Shown piece by piece: positions 25,925 through 35,042 of a stretch of 64,000 nt of DNA. Under the pieces are notes generated by a model, which was not told where the DNA came from, made no database searches, and worked only from the letters and a program-made list of their open reading frames with translations. The stretch's first letter is position 1. Every line of letters starts with the position of its first letter. Where the stretch lies: positions 48,945 through 112,944 of the forward strand of contig CALKHR010000098.1 of the NCBI GenBank assembly GCA_937988885.1, given 5' to 3'. The DNA comes from an uncultured Roseiflexaceae bacterium. Lineage in GTDB: Bacteria > Chloroflexota > Chloroflexia > Chloroflexales > Roseiflexaceae. Position numbers and translations under genes: made by a program.

Positions 25925-27166
25925 ATGACCTTCCTCGACATCATTATTGTGATCGTCAAAAGTCTGGTGCTGGCGCTCGCGGCGACGACTCTGTTTGCCT
26001 ATTTTACGCTGTTCGAGCGCGTTATATTGGCACGGCTCCAGAACCGTGTTGGGCCGAACCGAGCCGGCTACATTCCGCTCCCTGGTGGGCGGAAGTTGTT
26101 TGGTGGTTGGCTCCAGCCCGCAGCCGATGCGGTCAAGCTCTTCTTCAAAGAGGAAGTCTTGCCGTCGATGGCCGACAAGTGGGTGTATATCATTGCTCCA
26201 AGCTTGGCGATGATCCCGGCCTTGGTGATTTGGGCGACCATCCCGGTTGGTTGTTGGCCAGTCGGAGAGGGCGCGCAATTGGGTTGCCCCACTGGCACGG
26301 TGAATTTCCTGCAGTTGGCCGAGGTTGATATCGGCATTCTGTACTTGTTGGCGGTCACTTCGATCGGCGTGTACGGCATCGCCATCGCAGGTTGGGCCTC
26401 GAACAATAAGTACTCGATGCTTGGCGGTATCCGCGCAACAGCTCAGGTGCTTTCGTATGAGTTGGCGCTGGGTCTGTCGATTCTGGCGGTGGTGATGCAG
26501 GCTGAGTCGTTCAGCACTGCGCAGATCGTCGAGCGCCAGGCTGGCTTCTGGTTTATTATTCCTCAATTTCTGGCCTTTGTGATCTTCTTGCTTGCTTCGA
26601 CAGCTGAGGTGGTGCGTGCACCCTTCGACTTGGTTGAGGCCGAGCAGGAGCTGGTGGGTGGCTACAACACCGAATACAGCTCGATGAAGTTCGCAGTCTT
26701 CTTCATGTCGGAGTATATCAAGCTGATCGCGATGAACGCGATTGCGGTGATGTTGTTCCTGGGCGGTTGGCGCTTCCCCGGCACGTATACTCTGGCCGAG
26801 TGGTTCAGCACCAACGTTGGCCCGGCATGGGGCAATGCCGTGTACGGCTTGGTATCGCTCGGTGCGTTCCTGTTGAAGGTGACGTTCCTCTCGTTTGTGT
26901 CGGTGTGGGTGCGCGCTTCAGTGCCTCGCACGCGCTATGACCAGCTGATGAACTTGGGCTGGAAGATTTTACTGCCGATGGCGCTCGTTAACATTGTGCT
27001 GACCGCGGTGGTGAATGTGCTGGTGCCCGATCGGTATGTGGGCGGTGCTATCGGCCTGATTGTGGGCATCATCGTTGTTGCAGTTGTGGTTTCGTGGAAG
27101 GGTCCACGCAAGCCTGAGAATACAGTTTCGTTGGTGAAGAACACTGCCGGAACTGCGAAGTCCTAA
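25925..27166 (+). CDS. nuoH: NADH-quinone oxidoreductase subunit H
   Basis: The membrane subunit that joins the peripheral and membrane arms and lines the quinone chamber. There are about eight to nine hydrophobic helices. FERVILARLQNRVGPNRAGY near the N-terminus and the RAPFDLVEAEQELVGGYNTEYS motif are family hallmarks. At 413 residues it is longer than the E. coli form, with an insertion around residues 95-120 and an extended C-terminus. ATG 25925 is used; no strong ribosome site is visible. Confidence 0.97.
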   Translation: MTFLDIIIVIVKSLVLALAATTLFAYFTLFERVILARLQNRVGPNRAGYIPLPGGRKLFGGWLQPAADAVKLFFKEEVLPSMADKWVYIIAPSLAMIPALVIWATIPVGCWPVGEGAQLGCPTGTVNFLQLAEVDIGILYLLAVTSIGVYGIAIAGWASNNKYSMLGGIRATAQVLSYELALGLSILAVVMQAESFSTAQIVERQAGFWFIIPQFLAFVIFLLASTAEVVRAPFDLVEAEQELVGGYNTEYSSMKFAVFFMSEYIKLIAMNAIAVMLFLGGWRFPGTYTLAEWFSTNVGPAWGNAVYGLVSLGAFLLKVTFLSFVSVWVRASVPRTRYDQLMNLGWKILLPMALVNIVLTAVVNVLVPDRYVGGAIGLIVGIIVVAVVVSWKGPRKPENTVSLVKNTAGTAKS

Positions 27167-27278
27167 ATTGGTAGTGCGTGCTTGCAGCGCATGCCAAGCA
27201 ACCGTACGAGCGAAGCGGTGCTCATGATAACGCGACGTTGTACGAGTACATTTGTACGTGTTTCGTCTGGAGAAAAGC

Positions 27279-27776
27279 ATGCTTGGTGAATTGTTTAAGG
27301 GTCTCGGGACGACAATCAAATATCTGTTCCGCAAGCCGGTCACCGTGCAATACCCTGAGGTGAAGCGCCCTGTCCGTGAGCGCTTCCGTGGGAAGCACGA
27401 GCTCAAGCGCTTTGCGAATGGTATGGAGCGCTGCATTGGTTGTGCGCTCTGCGCTGCTGCTTGCCCAGCCGATGCGATTCTGGTGGTGCCTGCCGAGAAC
27501 GACCCCGAGCGCCCCAACTCACCTGGCGAGCGCTACGCGGCGACTTACGAGATCAATATGTTGCGCTGTATCTTCTGCGGTTACTGCGAAGATGCCTGCC
27601 CAACAAATGCGATTGTGCTGGAGCACCAGTACGAGTTGTCGTTCTACGACCGCAAGAGTTCGATCTATACCAAGGAGATGTTGTTGGTTCCGCCTGATAA
27701 GGGTCACGGCGAGATCCCGCCTGTGCTCCAGGAGATCAACCGACGGCCAAGTCCACCTGCGCAGATCGATCTCTAG
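27279..27776 (+). CDS. nuoI: NADH-quinone oxidoreductase subunit I
   Basis: A ferredoxin-like subunit of complex I with two 4Fe-4S motifs, CIGCALCAAACP and CIFCGYCEDACP, which carry clusters N6a and N6b near the quinone site. The N-terminal amphipathic segment (LFKGLGTTIKYLFRKPVTVQYP) lies on the membrane. ATG 27279 is chosen because GGAGA lies just upstream; a start nine codons earlier has none. The length is 165 residues. Confidence 0.97.
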   Translation: MLGELFKGLGTTIKYLFRKPVTVQYPEVKRPVRERFRGKHELKRFANGMERCIGCALCAAACPADAILVVPAENDPERPNSPGERYAATYEINMLRCIFCGYCEDACPTNAIVLEHQYELSFYDRKSSIYTKEMLLVPPDKGHGEIPPVLQEINRRPSPPAQIDL

Positions 27777-27783
27777 TGTTCTT

Positions 27784-27816
27784 AGTTTTGAGTGCTGAGT
27801 TGCGAAACTCAAAACT
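27784..27816 (+). repeat. Intercistronic hairpin before nuoJ
   Basis: AGTTTTGAGT (27784-27793) pairs perfectly with ACTCAAAACT (27807-27816), and the 3' arm ends two bases before the nuoJ ribosome site GGAG. It could gate nuoJ translation or protect the upstream mRNA. Confidence 0.55.
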
Positions 27817-27826
27817 TGGAGTTTGT

Positions 27827-28327
27827 ATGGAACTGATTGTCTTCACCATCACCGCGATCATTGCGCTTGTCGGCGCTATCGCGATGTTGTTGAGCAAGAA
27901 CGCGATCCATAGCGCACTCTTTTTGCTGCTCAATATGGTCGCTATTTCGGTGCTGTATCTGCTGCTACGCGCGCCCTTCTTGTTCGCGGTGCAGTTGATC
28001 GTGTATGCCGGTGCGATCATGGTGTTGTTCTTGTTTGTGGTTATGCTGCTCGGCGCTGAACGTGCTGAGGATGACGACGACAAGAACAAATGGCAGCAGC
28101 CTTTGGCGATTGTGCTTGGGTTGCTCTTGCTTGCCGAGGCGGTATACGTATTCTTCGCCAGCGGCTCGACTCCGGCACCGGTGCAAGGTAACGATAATTT
28201 CGCCGCACCTGTGGCGATCGGCGAGCTGTTGTTCTCCAGCTACCTGTTGCCGTTCGAGGTGACCTCGGTGCTGTTGCTGGCCGCTGTGGTTGGTGTGGTG
28301 GTGCTGCATCAGCGTGAGCGTTCGTAG
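27827..28327 (+). CDS. nuoJ: NADH-quinone oxidoreductase subunit J
   Basis: A 166-residue antiporter-arm subunit with five hydrophobic helices. The third, LIVYAGAIMVLFLFVVMLLG, contains the conserved pi-bulge region. ATG 27827 follows GGAG; an earlier in-frame ATG would run through the hairpin. It lies between nuoI and nuoK as in most complex I operons. Confidence 0.96.
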   Translation: MELIVFTITAIIALVGAIAMLLSKNAIHSALFLLLNMVAISVLYLLLRAPFLFAVQLIVYAGAIMVLFLFVVMLLGAERAEDDDDKNKWQQPLAIVLGLLLLAEAVYVFFASGSTPAPVQGNDNFAAPVAIGELLFSSYLLPFEVTSVLLLAAVVGVVVLHQRERS

Positions 28328-28398
28328 CCCTTCGCTAGTCCTTGGTTGGAAACGCGGGTGCGGTTGACAACAGGCGATGGACAATACGGAGTGTTTGG

Positions 28399-28701
28399 AT
28401 GGTACCCACAAGCTATTTCGTTCTGCTGAGTGCGGCGCTTTTCATTATCGGTGTATTGGGCGTTGTGGTGCGGCGCAATGCATTGGTAGTGTTTATGTCC
28501 GTTGAGTTGATGCTCAACGCTGCAAACTTGGCACTGGTGGCATTTGCACAGCGCTGGGCCTCGGCTAACGGTCAAATTATTGTCTTCTTTGTCATTACGG
28601 TGGCTGCCGCCGAGGTTGCAGTTGGCCTTGCGTTGCTGGTTGCGATCTTTCGTAACAAACGCACCACCGATATCGATGAAATTAGCACCTTGAAGGGGTA
28701 G
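28399..28701 (+). CDS. nuoK: NADH-quinone oxidoreductase subunit K
   Basis: A 100-residue subunit with three hydrophobic helices. The conserved membrane glutamates are in MSVELMLNAANL and in the third helix VTVAAAEVAVGLAL. ATG 28399 follows CGGAG, and the length equals that of other NuoK proteins. Confidence 0.97.
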   Translation: MVPTSYFVLLSAALFIIGVLGVVVRRNALVVFMSVELMLNAANLALVAFAQRWASANGQIIVFFVITVAAAEVAVGLALLVAIFRNKRTTDIDEISTLKG

Positions 28702-28787
28702 GGCGAGGTAATAGTAGATTGGGCGACCGGCAGAAATCGTTTCCCCTTTTACTGTTTACTTTTTGCCTTTGTTTCTGAGGAACGCAG

Positions 28788-30818
28788 ATGTCTGATCTGA
28801 ATTGGATCGTCGCGCTGATCCCGGCGTTTCCGCTGCTTGGCTTTCTGCTGAATGCGCTGTTTATTCGGCGCGAACGTGCGGCAGGGCTGATTGCTAGCGG
28901 CGCGGTGGTGCTGTCATTCATCACAACGCTTGTCGCAATCGCTGTGCTCGCCTCGCTTGGTGGGGACGCCGAAGGTTCTCACGCTACGCGCATCGATTTT
29001 GTCCTTTGGGAGTGGATCTCGATCGGCGACTTCCGAGTGCCGTTCGGCCTGCTCTTCGACCAGTTGACCGCTGTGATGGCGCTGCTGGTGACAGGTGTGG
29101 GTTCGCTGATCCATATCTACTCCATTGGCTACATCCATGGCGATGAGCGACCTGTTCGGTTTTTTGCTTACCTGAATTTGTTCATCACAGCGATGCTCTT
29201 TCTCATCATGGGCGACAACATGCTGTTGTTGTTCCTGGGTTGGGAGGGTGTCGGTCTCTGTTCATTCTTGCTGATCGGTCACTGGTTCGACCGCCGCTCG
29301 GTGCCTCCTGGGATCGTTCCCGGTGAGGCGGCTGTGAAGGCGTTTGTGGCCAACCGCGTCGGCGATGCCGGTATGCTGCTGGCGATGTTCGCGATCTTCT
29401 CGAACTTCGGTTCGCTGAATTTCTACGACGTCGATCCGGCTGGCGATGGCCGGATTATCTATGGCTTTTTGAGCCAAGCCGCAAACTTGGGCGGCGCTCG
29501 GATCGACTTGGGTATCCTCGGTTCGATCGGTGTGATGACTGCGATCACGTACTTGTTGCTGATCGGTGTCACCGGTAAATCGGCCCAGATCCCCTTGTTC
29601 GTCTGGTTGCCCGACGCGATGGCTGGCCCCACGCCTGTTTCGGCCCTCATCCACGCGGCCACGATGGTGACCTCGGGTGTGTATCTGATGGTCCGCACCC
29701 ACACGCTGTTCGACAATGCGCCGACGACCCAAGGCTGGATCTTGGCGATCGGTATGTGTACGGCGTTGCTGGCGGCAACTGCGGCGGTGGCCCAGTTCGA
29801 CATCAAGCGCGTGCTGGCCTACTCGACGGTCTCGCAGCTTGGCTTTATGGTCGCGGCTGTCGGTATGGGCGCGTATGTCGCGGCGATCTTCCACCTGCTG
29901 ACGCACGGTGTCTTTAAGGCGCTGTTGTTCCTCGGCTCGGGCTCGCTGATCCACGGCATGCACGAGAACCAGGATATGCGCAAGATGGGTGGCCTGCGCC
30001 ATACGATGCCGCAGACCTATTGGACGTACCTGGTCGGCGCGCTGGCCTTGGCTGGTATCGTTCCGTTGGCGGGCTTCTGGAGCAAGGACGAGATTCTGGC
30101 CCACGCGTGGGAGGCCAATAAGCTGGCTGCGGTGGTGCTGATTGCGGCTTCCGTCTTGACGGCTTTCTATATGGGCCGCCAGATGGCGCTGGTCTTCTAC
30201 GGCAAACCGCGCGACCATGCCGCCGAGCACGCTCACGAGAGCGGCCCGGTGATGTTGTGGCCGTTGTTTATCCTGGCTGTCGGCAGTGTGCTGGTTGGTT
30301 TCATTAACCTGCCTTCGGGCCTGGGCTTGCCGCACGGCGTGTTGCACCTGCTCGACGAGTGGCTGCACCCGGTGTTTACCTCGCCTGGTTCGGTGCCGCA
30401 CGAGGCGCTGCCGTTCAATTGGGCGATCGCTATCGTTACGACGTTGTTGGCGGTTGGCTCGGGTTGGTTGGGCGTGTGGCTGTACAAGGATAAAGTGGCG
30501 AGCCGCATTAAGCCCGGCAAGGATGATCCGGCTCACTACTACCTGGGCGATATCTGGCGTGGTATGGAGATCGCTTGGGGCTTCGATTGGTTCTACGATC
30601 GGGCGATCGTGCGACCGTATCGTGCTGTTGCGAATTTCTTAAGCTCAGTGTTCGATGCTCAGGGTATCGATGGCGTGCTAGTCGATGGCTCTGCACGGCT
30701 GTTTGGTCGCTTGGCTCAATGGTTCCGCCTGAGCCAGACTGGGTATGTTCGGAACTATGCTCTGGTCTTCCTGGTCGGCGTTATCGGGGTGATCGGCTAT
30801 TTTGTGTTATCGCGCTAG
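28788..30818 (+). CDS. nuoL: NADH-quinone oxidoreductase subunit L
   Basis: The distal proton-pumping subunit, 676 residues with about 15-16 membrane helices. Diagnostic are GWEGVGLCSFLLIGHW, the Lys in TGKSAQIPLFVWLPDAMAGPTPVSALIHAATMV, and the HGVFKALLFLGSGS helix. The C-terminal part includes the long lateral helix and the final anchor. A His-rich segment (HAAEHAHESGP) precedes the last helices. GAGG lies upstream of ATG. Confidence 0.97.
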   Translation: MSDLNWIVALIPAFPLLGFLLNALFIRRERAAGLIASGAVVLSFITTLVAIAVLASLGGDAEGSHATRIDFVLWEWISIGDFRVPFGLLFDQLTAVMALLVTGVGSLIHIYSIGYIHGDERPVRFFAYLNLFITAMLFLIMGDNMLLLFLGWEGVGLCSFLLIGHWFDRRSVPPGIVPGEAAVKAFVANRVGDAGMLLAMFAIFSNFGSLNFYDVDPAGDGRIIYGFLSQAANLGGARIDLGILGSIGVMTAITYLLLIGVTGKSAQIPLFVWLPDAMAGPTPVSALIHAATMVTSGVYLMVRTHTLFDNAPTTQGWILAIGMCTALLAATAAVAQFDIKRVLAYSTVSQLGFMVAAVGMGAYVAAIFHLLTHGVFKALLFLGSGSLIHGMHENQDMRKMGGLRHTMPQTYWTYLVGALALAGIVPLAGFWSKDEILAHAWEANKLAAVVLIAASVLTAFYMGRQMALVFYGKPRDHAAEHAHESGPVMLWPLFILAVGSVLVGFINLPSGLGLPHGVLHLLDEWLHPVFTSPGSVPHEALPFNWAIAIVTTLLAVGSGWLGVWLYKDKVASRIKPGKDDPAHYYLGDIWRGMEIAWGFDWFYDRAIVRPYRAVANFLSSVFDAQGIDGVLVDGSARLFGRLAQWFRLSQTGYVRNYALVFLVGVIGVIGYFVLSR

Positions 30819-30826
30819 TCCGCCGA

Positions 30827-30859
30827 TAGAGCCAGCCGTTCGCTGAATGGCTGGCTCTA
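30827..30859 (+). repeat. Intercistronic hairpin before nuoM
   Basis: TAGAGCCAGCC (30827-30837) pairs perfectly with GGCTGGCTCTA (30849-30859). It is followed by a short run of GGAC units (about 30864-30890) just before the nuoM GTG. Confidence 0.55.
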
Positions 30860-30895
30860 GAAACGGACCACGGACGACGGACAAAGGACTCTATT

Positions 30896-32425
30896 GTGAA
30901 CGGTTTTCCGTTGCTCTCGATCGTGCTGTGGCTGCCAACGCTCGGCGCTCTCCTCTTGCTGCTGGTGCCACGCGATAATATCGCCGCACAGCGCTGGTTG
31001 GCGTTGCTGACATCACTGGTGACGTTCGCGGCCTCTCTGCCGTTGTACTTTGGCTTTAATCTCGGGTCACCTGGCTTCCAGTTTGCCGAAAGCCTAGCAT
31101 GGATCGATACTTGGGGCATCAACTACAGCCTCTCACTCGATGGCGTGAGCCTGTGGCTGGTGTTGCTGACGACGTTTCTGACGCCCATCTCGCTGGTGGC
31201 AACGTGGGTTTCGGTGCACAAAGACTTCCGCATGTTCCAAGTGCTGATGTTGTTGCTCGAAACCGCCATGATCGGCGTGTTTGTGGCGCAGGATCTGTTC
31301 CTGTTTTATATTTTCTGGGAGTTCACGCTCATCCCCATGGCGCTGCTGATCGGCATCTGGGGTAGCACCAATCGGGTGCACGCAGCGGTGAAGTTCTTCC
31401 TGTATACCTTTGCTGGCTCGGTCTTCATGCTGGTCAGCATTATCGCGCTGTATCTGCTGAATAGCTCGGCGACAGGCGTGGCGACCTTCGATTTCGATGT
31501 GATCCAGAAGAATATCGCGAGCGGCGTGCTAGCCATCGACCCCGTTTGGGCGCGCGCGCTGTTCTTGGGTTTCTTCGTGGCCTTCGCGATCAAGGTGCCG
31601 CTCTGGCCCTTCCATACCTGGCTGCCGCTGGCTCACACCGAAGCCCCGACCGTGGGTTCGGTGATCCTAGCTGGTGTGATGCTGAAGCTGGGTGGCTACG
31701 GCATGATCCGCTTCTGTCTGCAGTTGTTCCCTGAGGCTGCGAACTGGGCCGCTCCCGCGATCGGCGTGCTGGCCGTGATCGGTATCCTCTATGGCGCTCT
31801 GGTGTCGTTCGCGCAGACAGATATGAAGAAGTTGGTGGCCTATTCGTCGGTCAGCCACCTTGGTTTCGTGGTATTGGGCATCTTTGCCTTGACGCCGCAG
31901 GGTGTTTCCGGCGCGATCCTTCAGATGGTCAACCACGGTCTTTCGACCGGCGCTTTGTTCTTGATTGTTGGTTACATCTACGAGCGACGCCACACACGCG
32001 AGATGGCGGACTTCGGCGGCTTGTGGAAGGTGATGCCGATCTACGGTGGCTTGGCATTGGCGATGGTGATGTCGTCGGTCGGTTTGCCGGGTTTGAACGG
32101 CTTTATCGGTGAGTTCTCGATCTTGCAAGGCACGTGGCTCTCGCCGACACTGGGTTGGGGCTTCGTGTTGCCCTCGGTGTTCGGCGTGATCTTCGCTGCA
32201 ACCTACTTGCTGCGCATGTTCCGCCTGACCTTTATGGGCGAGCTGGATAAGCCCGAGAACGCCGAGCTGAGCGATATCACCCCGCTAGAGATTGGTATGC
32301 TGGTGGCATTGCTGATCCCGATTGTGGCGATTGGTTTCTACCCGAACTTTATGTTCGAGCCAATGCAGCCATCCGTTCAGGCGATCACCGATAGCCTAAC
32401 GAATGTTTTGGCAGCTGGGCGGTGA
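30896..32425 (+). CDS. nuoM: NADH-quinone oxidoreductase subunit M
   Basis: An antiporter-like proton-pumping subunit, 509 residues with about 14 helices. The conserved glutamate is in FYIFWEFTLIPMALLIGIWG, the lysines in FAIKVPLWPFHTWLPLAHTEAP and in the DMKKLVAYSSVSHLG segment. Translation begins at GTG 30896; GGACAAAGGA lies upstream. Confidence 0.97.
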   Translation: MNGFPLLSIVLWLPTLGALLLLLVPRDNIAAQRWLALLTSLVTFAASLPLYFGFNLGSPGFQFAESLAWIDTWGINYSLSLDGVSLWLVLLTTFLTPISLVATWVSVHKDFRMFQVLMLLLETAMIGVFVAQDLFLFYIFWEFTLIPMALLIGIWGSTNRVHAAVKFFLYTFAGSVFMLVSIIALYLLNSSATGVATFDFDVIQKNIASGVLAIDPVWARALFLGFFVAFAIKVPLWPFHTWLPLAHTEAPTVGSVILAGVMLKLGGYGMIRFCLQLFPEAANWAAPAIGVLAVIGILYGALVSFAQTDMKKLVAYSSVSHLGFVVLGIFALTPQGVSGAILQMVNHGLSTGALFLIVGYIYERRHTREMADFGGLWKVMPIYGGLALAMVMSSVGLPGLNGFIGEFSILQGTWLSPTLGWGFVLPSVFGVIFAATYLLRMFRLTFMGELDKPENAELSDITPLEIGMLVALLIPIVAIGFYPNFMFEPMQPSVQAITDSLTNVLAAGR

Positions 32426-32506
32426 TTCGCACCGAGAGGATATTGGGATGGAATGTGGCGCACTTGCCCACGTTTGATCCTCATTACATGACTGGTGAAG
32501 GGTTTT

Positions 32507-33973
32507 ATGCCTGAGCAAATTCCCATTCCATCGATCGATTTTGCAGTTATCCTTCAGTTGATCATTGTGTTCGGCTGGGGCACACTGCTGCTGTTGATCG
32601 ATTTCGCGGTGCCCACCGGGCGTAAGCATATCACTGGCTGGCTAGCTGCTGCTGGCTTGGTGGTGGCGGCGATCGTTGGTATTCCCTACTGGAATTCGTC
32701 AACCAGCACGTTCAACGATATGATCCGGTTAGACAATTATGCGCTAACCTTCAATTGGATCTTCTTGACCGTGGGTGTGCTGACGATCCTGATTTCGCTC
32801 GAATATTTGTCGCGCCACAAGATCGAGCGAGGCGAATTCTATTCGATCCTGTTGTTTGCCATCGGCGGTATGATGCTGCTGGCTCAGGGCACTGATCTGA
32901 TCGTGCTGTTCTTGGGCCTGGAGTTGCTGTCGATCTCGCTGTACGTGTTGGTCGGCTTCTCTGCCGCGCGCTTCCCCTCGGAAGAGGCGTCGATGAAGTA
33001 CCTGATCGTCGGTGCGTTCGCGGCTGGCTTCCTGGTTTTTGGTATCGCGCTGACCTACGGTGCAACGGGCCTGTCGAACCTTGCGGCGATCGCCGCGAAG
33101 GTGGCGGACCCGTCGTTCTCCGCCGAGGATCAGTTGCTGATGCTGGCTGGTGGCGCGCTGTTGCTGATCGGCTTCGGCTACAAGATCGCGATGGCCCCGT
33201 TCCATATGTGGACGCCCGATGTCTATGAGGGTGCGCCAACGCCTGTGACGGCGTTTATGTCTGCAGGCACCAAGGCCGCAGGCTTCGCCGCGCTGACTCG
33301 CGTGTTGCTGGTGGCGCTCGGCCCGCAGTACGAGGTCTGGTCGATCGTGGTGGCTGTGCTGGCCGCTATCACGATGATCTTCGGTAACATCGCGGCTGTC
33401 GCGCAGTTGAACGTGAAGCGCATGCTGGCTTACTCCAGCATCGGTCACGCTGGCTATATTCTGCTCGGCCTGCTTTCGGCTAACGCGCGTGGCATCGAGA
33501 GTATCTTGGTCTATTTGGCCGCCTACACCTTCACGGCTATCGGCGCCTTCGCGGTGCTGATCGCGTTGGAGCAGCAGGGTGAGGAGGCCTGGAACCTGAC
33601 CGACTTCGCTGGCTTGTGGGGTCGCCATCCGTTCCTGGCGATCGCAATGGCGATCTGTATGTTCTCGATGGCCGGTGTGCCGCCGACGTTCGGCTTCGTG
33701 GCGAAGTTCGATGTCTTCACTGCCGCGTGGCAGGCTGGCTACACCTGGTTGGTGCTGATCGCCGTGATCACTTCGGCTGTGGCCGCCTTCTTCTACCTGC
33801 GCATTGTTGTGCAGATGTTTATGAAGGAGCCGGTGCGCGAAGTTCCTGCCGAGGTTGGCCGTGGCCTCTCGGTTGGCATTGGCTTGGCGGCGCTGGGTGT
33901 GGTGGTGTTGGGCATTCTGCCCACGCCAGTGATCGAGATCGCCCGCCAATCGGTGCAACTGCTCGGTCAGTAA
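32507..33973 (+). CDS. nuoN: NADH-quinone oxidoreductase subunit N
   Basis: The third antiporter-like subunit and the last gene of the operon, 488 residues. Hallmarks are FLGLELLSISLYVLVGF, the FGYKIAMAPFHMWTPDVYEGAPTPV segment with the key lysine, and NVKRMLAYSSIGHAGY. I take ATG 32507, four codons into the open frame, because GAAGGG precedes it. A strong terminator follows 20 bases after the stop. Confidence 0.96.
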   Translation: MPEQIPIPSIDFAVILQLIIVFGWGTLLLLIDFAVPTGRKHITGWLAAAGLVVAAIVGIPYWNSSTSTFNDMIRLDNYALTFNWIFLTVGVLTILISLEYLSRHKIERGEFYSILLFAIGGMMLLAQGTDLIVLFLGLELLSISLYVLVGFSAARFPSEEASMKYLIVGAFAAGFLVFGIALTYGATGLSNLAAIAAKVADPSFSAEDQLLMLAGGALLLIGFGYKIAMAPFHMWTPDVYEGAPTPVTAFMSAGTKAAGFAALTRVLLVALGPQYEVWSIVVAVLAAITMIFGNIAAVAQLNVKRMLAYSSIGHAGYILLGLLSANARGIESILVYLAAYTFTAIGAFAVLIALEQQGEEAWNLTDFAGLWGRHPFLAIAMAICMFSMAGVPPTFGFVAKFDVFTAAWQAGYTWLVLIAVITSAVAAFFYLRIVVQMFMKEPVREVPAEVGRGLSVGIGLAALGVVVLGILPTPVIEIARQSVQLLGQ

Positions 33974-33993
33974 GTTTTACTCCAACAATCAAA

Positions 33994-34025
33994 CGTGCTG
34001 GGACATCTCGTTCCAGCACGTTTTT
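33994..34025 (+). terminator. Rho-independent terminator of the nuo operon
   Basis: CGTGCTGG (33994-34001) pairs with CCAGCACG (34013-34020), followed by TTTTT. Confidence 0.9.
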
Positions 34026-34118
34026 GATTCCTGTAATGCGATAGCTGGTTGATACTAAATCCGATTGGATAGTTGTAAAAGCTGTTTTAGCCTGCGGCAG
34101 CAATACTTTCTTCTTTTT

Positions 34119-34159
34119 GTGATGTCGAGGCGCTGCTACGCGCAGCGCCTCGACATCAC
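34119..34159. repeat. Perfect 17-bp palindromic hairpin
   Basis: GTGATGTCGAGGCGCTG (34119-34135) pairs without mismatch with CAGCGCCTCGACATCAC (34143-34159), loop CTACGCG. It lies 145 bases after the nuoN stop and no T run follows on either strand, so it is not a simple terminator. It may be a REP-like element or a protein site. Confidence 0.7.
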
Positions 34160-34300
34160 CTGTTTCGGGAGATGTAGGTATTAGTTGAAAACTAGCATCA
34201 TACGATAACATTCATGTGTCGTTTATGTATGTAATCTTTCGGATTTGAGCAGTAAAGATGGCGATGCTCGTCTGCCTTGATAATGGGTTGGTGCAATGAG

Positions 34301-34326
34301 GAAGGGCTGCACGATAGCAGCCCTTC
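34301..34326. terminator. Hairpin between nuo and the lipoprotein gene
   Basis: GAAGGGCTGC (34301-34310) pairs perfectly with GCAGCCCTTC (34317-34326), loop 6 bases. It lies about 100 bases beyond the minus-strand lipoprotein stop and may terminate it. There is no T run. Confidence 0.45.
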
Positions 34327-34422
34327 GCGTTATCTTCTTTGGGGAAGTGGTATCAGTTAGAAGACAATATTACGTTGTTCAACAGGCAGATCGCTTTTGT
34401 CTGGTATGCTGTTGGGTGTCGT

Positions 34423-34866
34423 TTACTTGTTGCCCTTCACCACATAGACCAGTACGCCAGTACCACCGAACTTCGACTGCTCGATCGCTTGGATGACGAG
34501 ACTGGTGCTGCCCTTCTCATAGCCATCGATCAGCACACCATCCTGGTTGATCGGCATACCAGAGGCACGATACCAATCCTTTTCGGTCAGCGTAGCGTAT
34601 GCCTGCTCGATCTCGGCCAAGCTCGCCGTCGATTCGTAGAAGAACTGCTCAAGTGGCGAATCTTCAGTGTTCTTAATCCCCTGCGCCTCCATCGCCTGGG
34701 GCACATTCACTTTGAGTCGCTCGATATATTGATTAATCTGCGCATTACTGCTGCTCTGAATCGGGGTTGACTGCGGGGGCGGCTGAATAAACTCACCTGC
34801 GCCGGAGCTACCACAAGCGGTCAGAAGTAAAAGCAGTATCAATGCAACGCATGAGAAACGACGCAT
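34423..34866 (-). CDS. Small lipoprotein of unknown function
   Basis: A 147-residue lipoprotein: a basic N-terminus (MRRF), a hydrophobic core and lipobox LLTAC, with the lipidated Cys near residue 18. A Pro/Gln/Ser-rich linker follows, then an alpha/beta domain of about 110 residues ending in a strand-rich stretch (GGTGVLVYVVKG). ATG 34866 follows AAGGAAGG. I do not recognise the domain. Confidence 0.75.
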   Translation of the reverse strand: MRRFSCVALILLLLLTACGSSGAGEFIQPPPQSTPIQSSSNAQINQYIERLKVNVPQAMEAQGIKNTEDSPLEQFFYESTASLAEIEQAYATLTEKDWYRASGMPINQDGVLIDGYEKGSTSLVIQAIEQSKFGGTGVLVYVVKGNK

Positions 34867-35042
34867 TAAAACCTTCCTTTTCACGTACAATAGAGTGTAT
34901 ACTAGTGCCGATTAGTGTACCATAAAACCCGCTTGGTTCCAGTGAGGTATCATACACGTTAAGTATCCCGTTTAGCGCGTTGCTTAGCCCAATGCCTTAG
35001 CGAAGGCTTCGTGTATGTTTTTTGAGCAAAGAGGATAGTAGT

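Noticed and set aside
29262..30536. A 424-codon open frame antisense to nuoL
   Set aside because: Same cause: complementary to conserved NuoL codons; the product is Arg/His/Gln-rich and unlike any protein.
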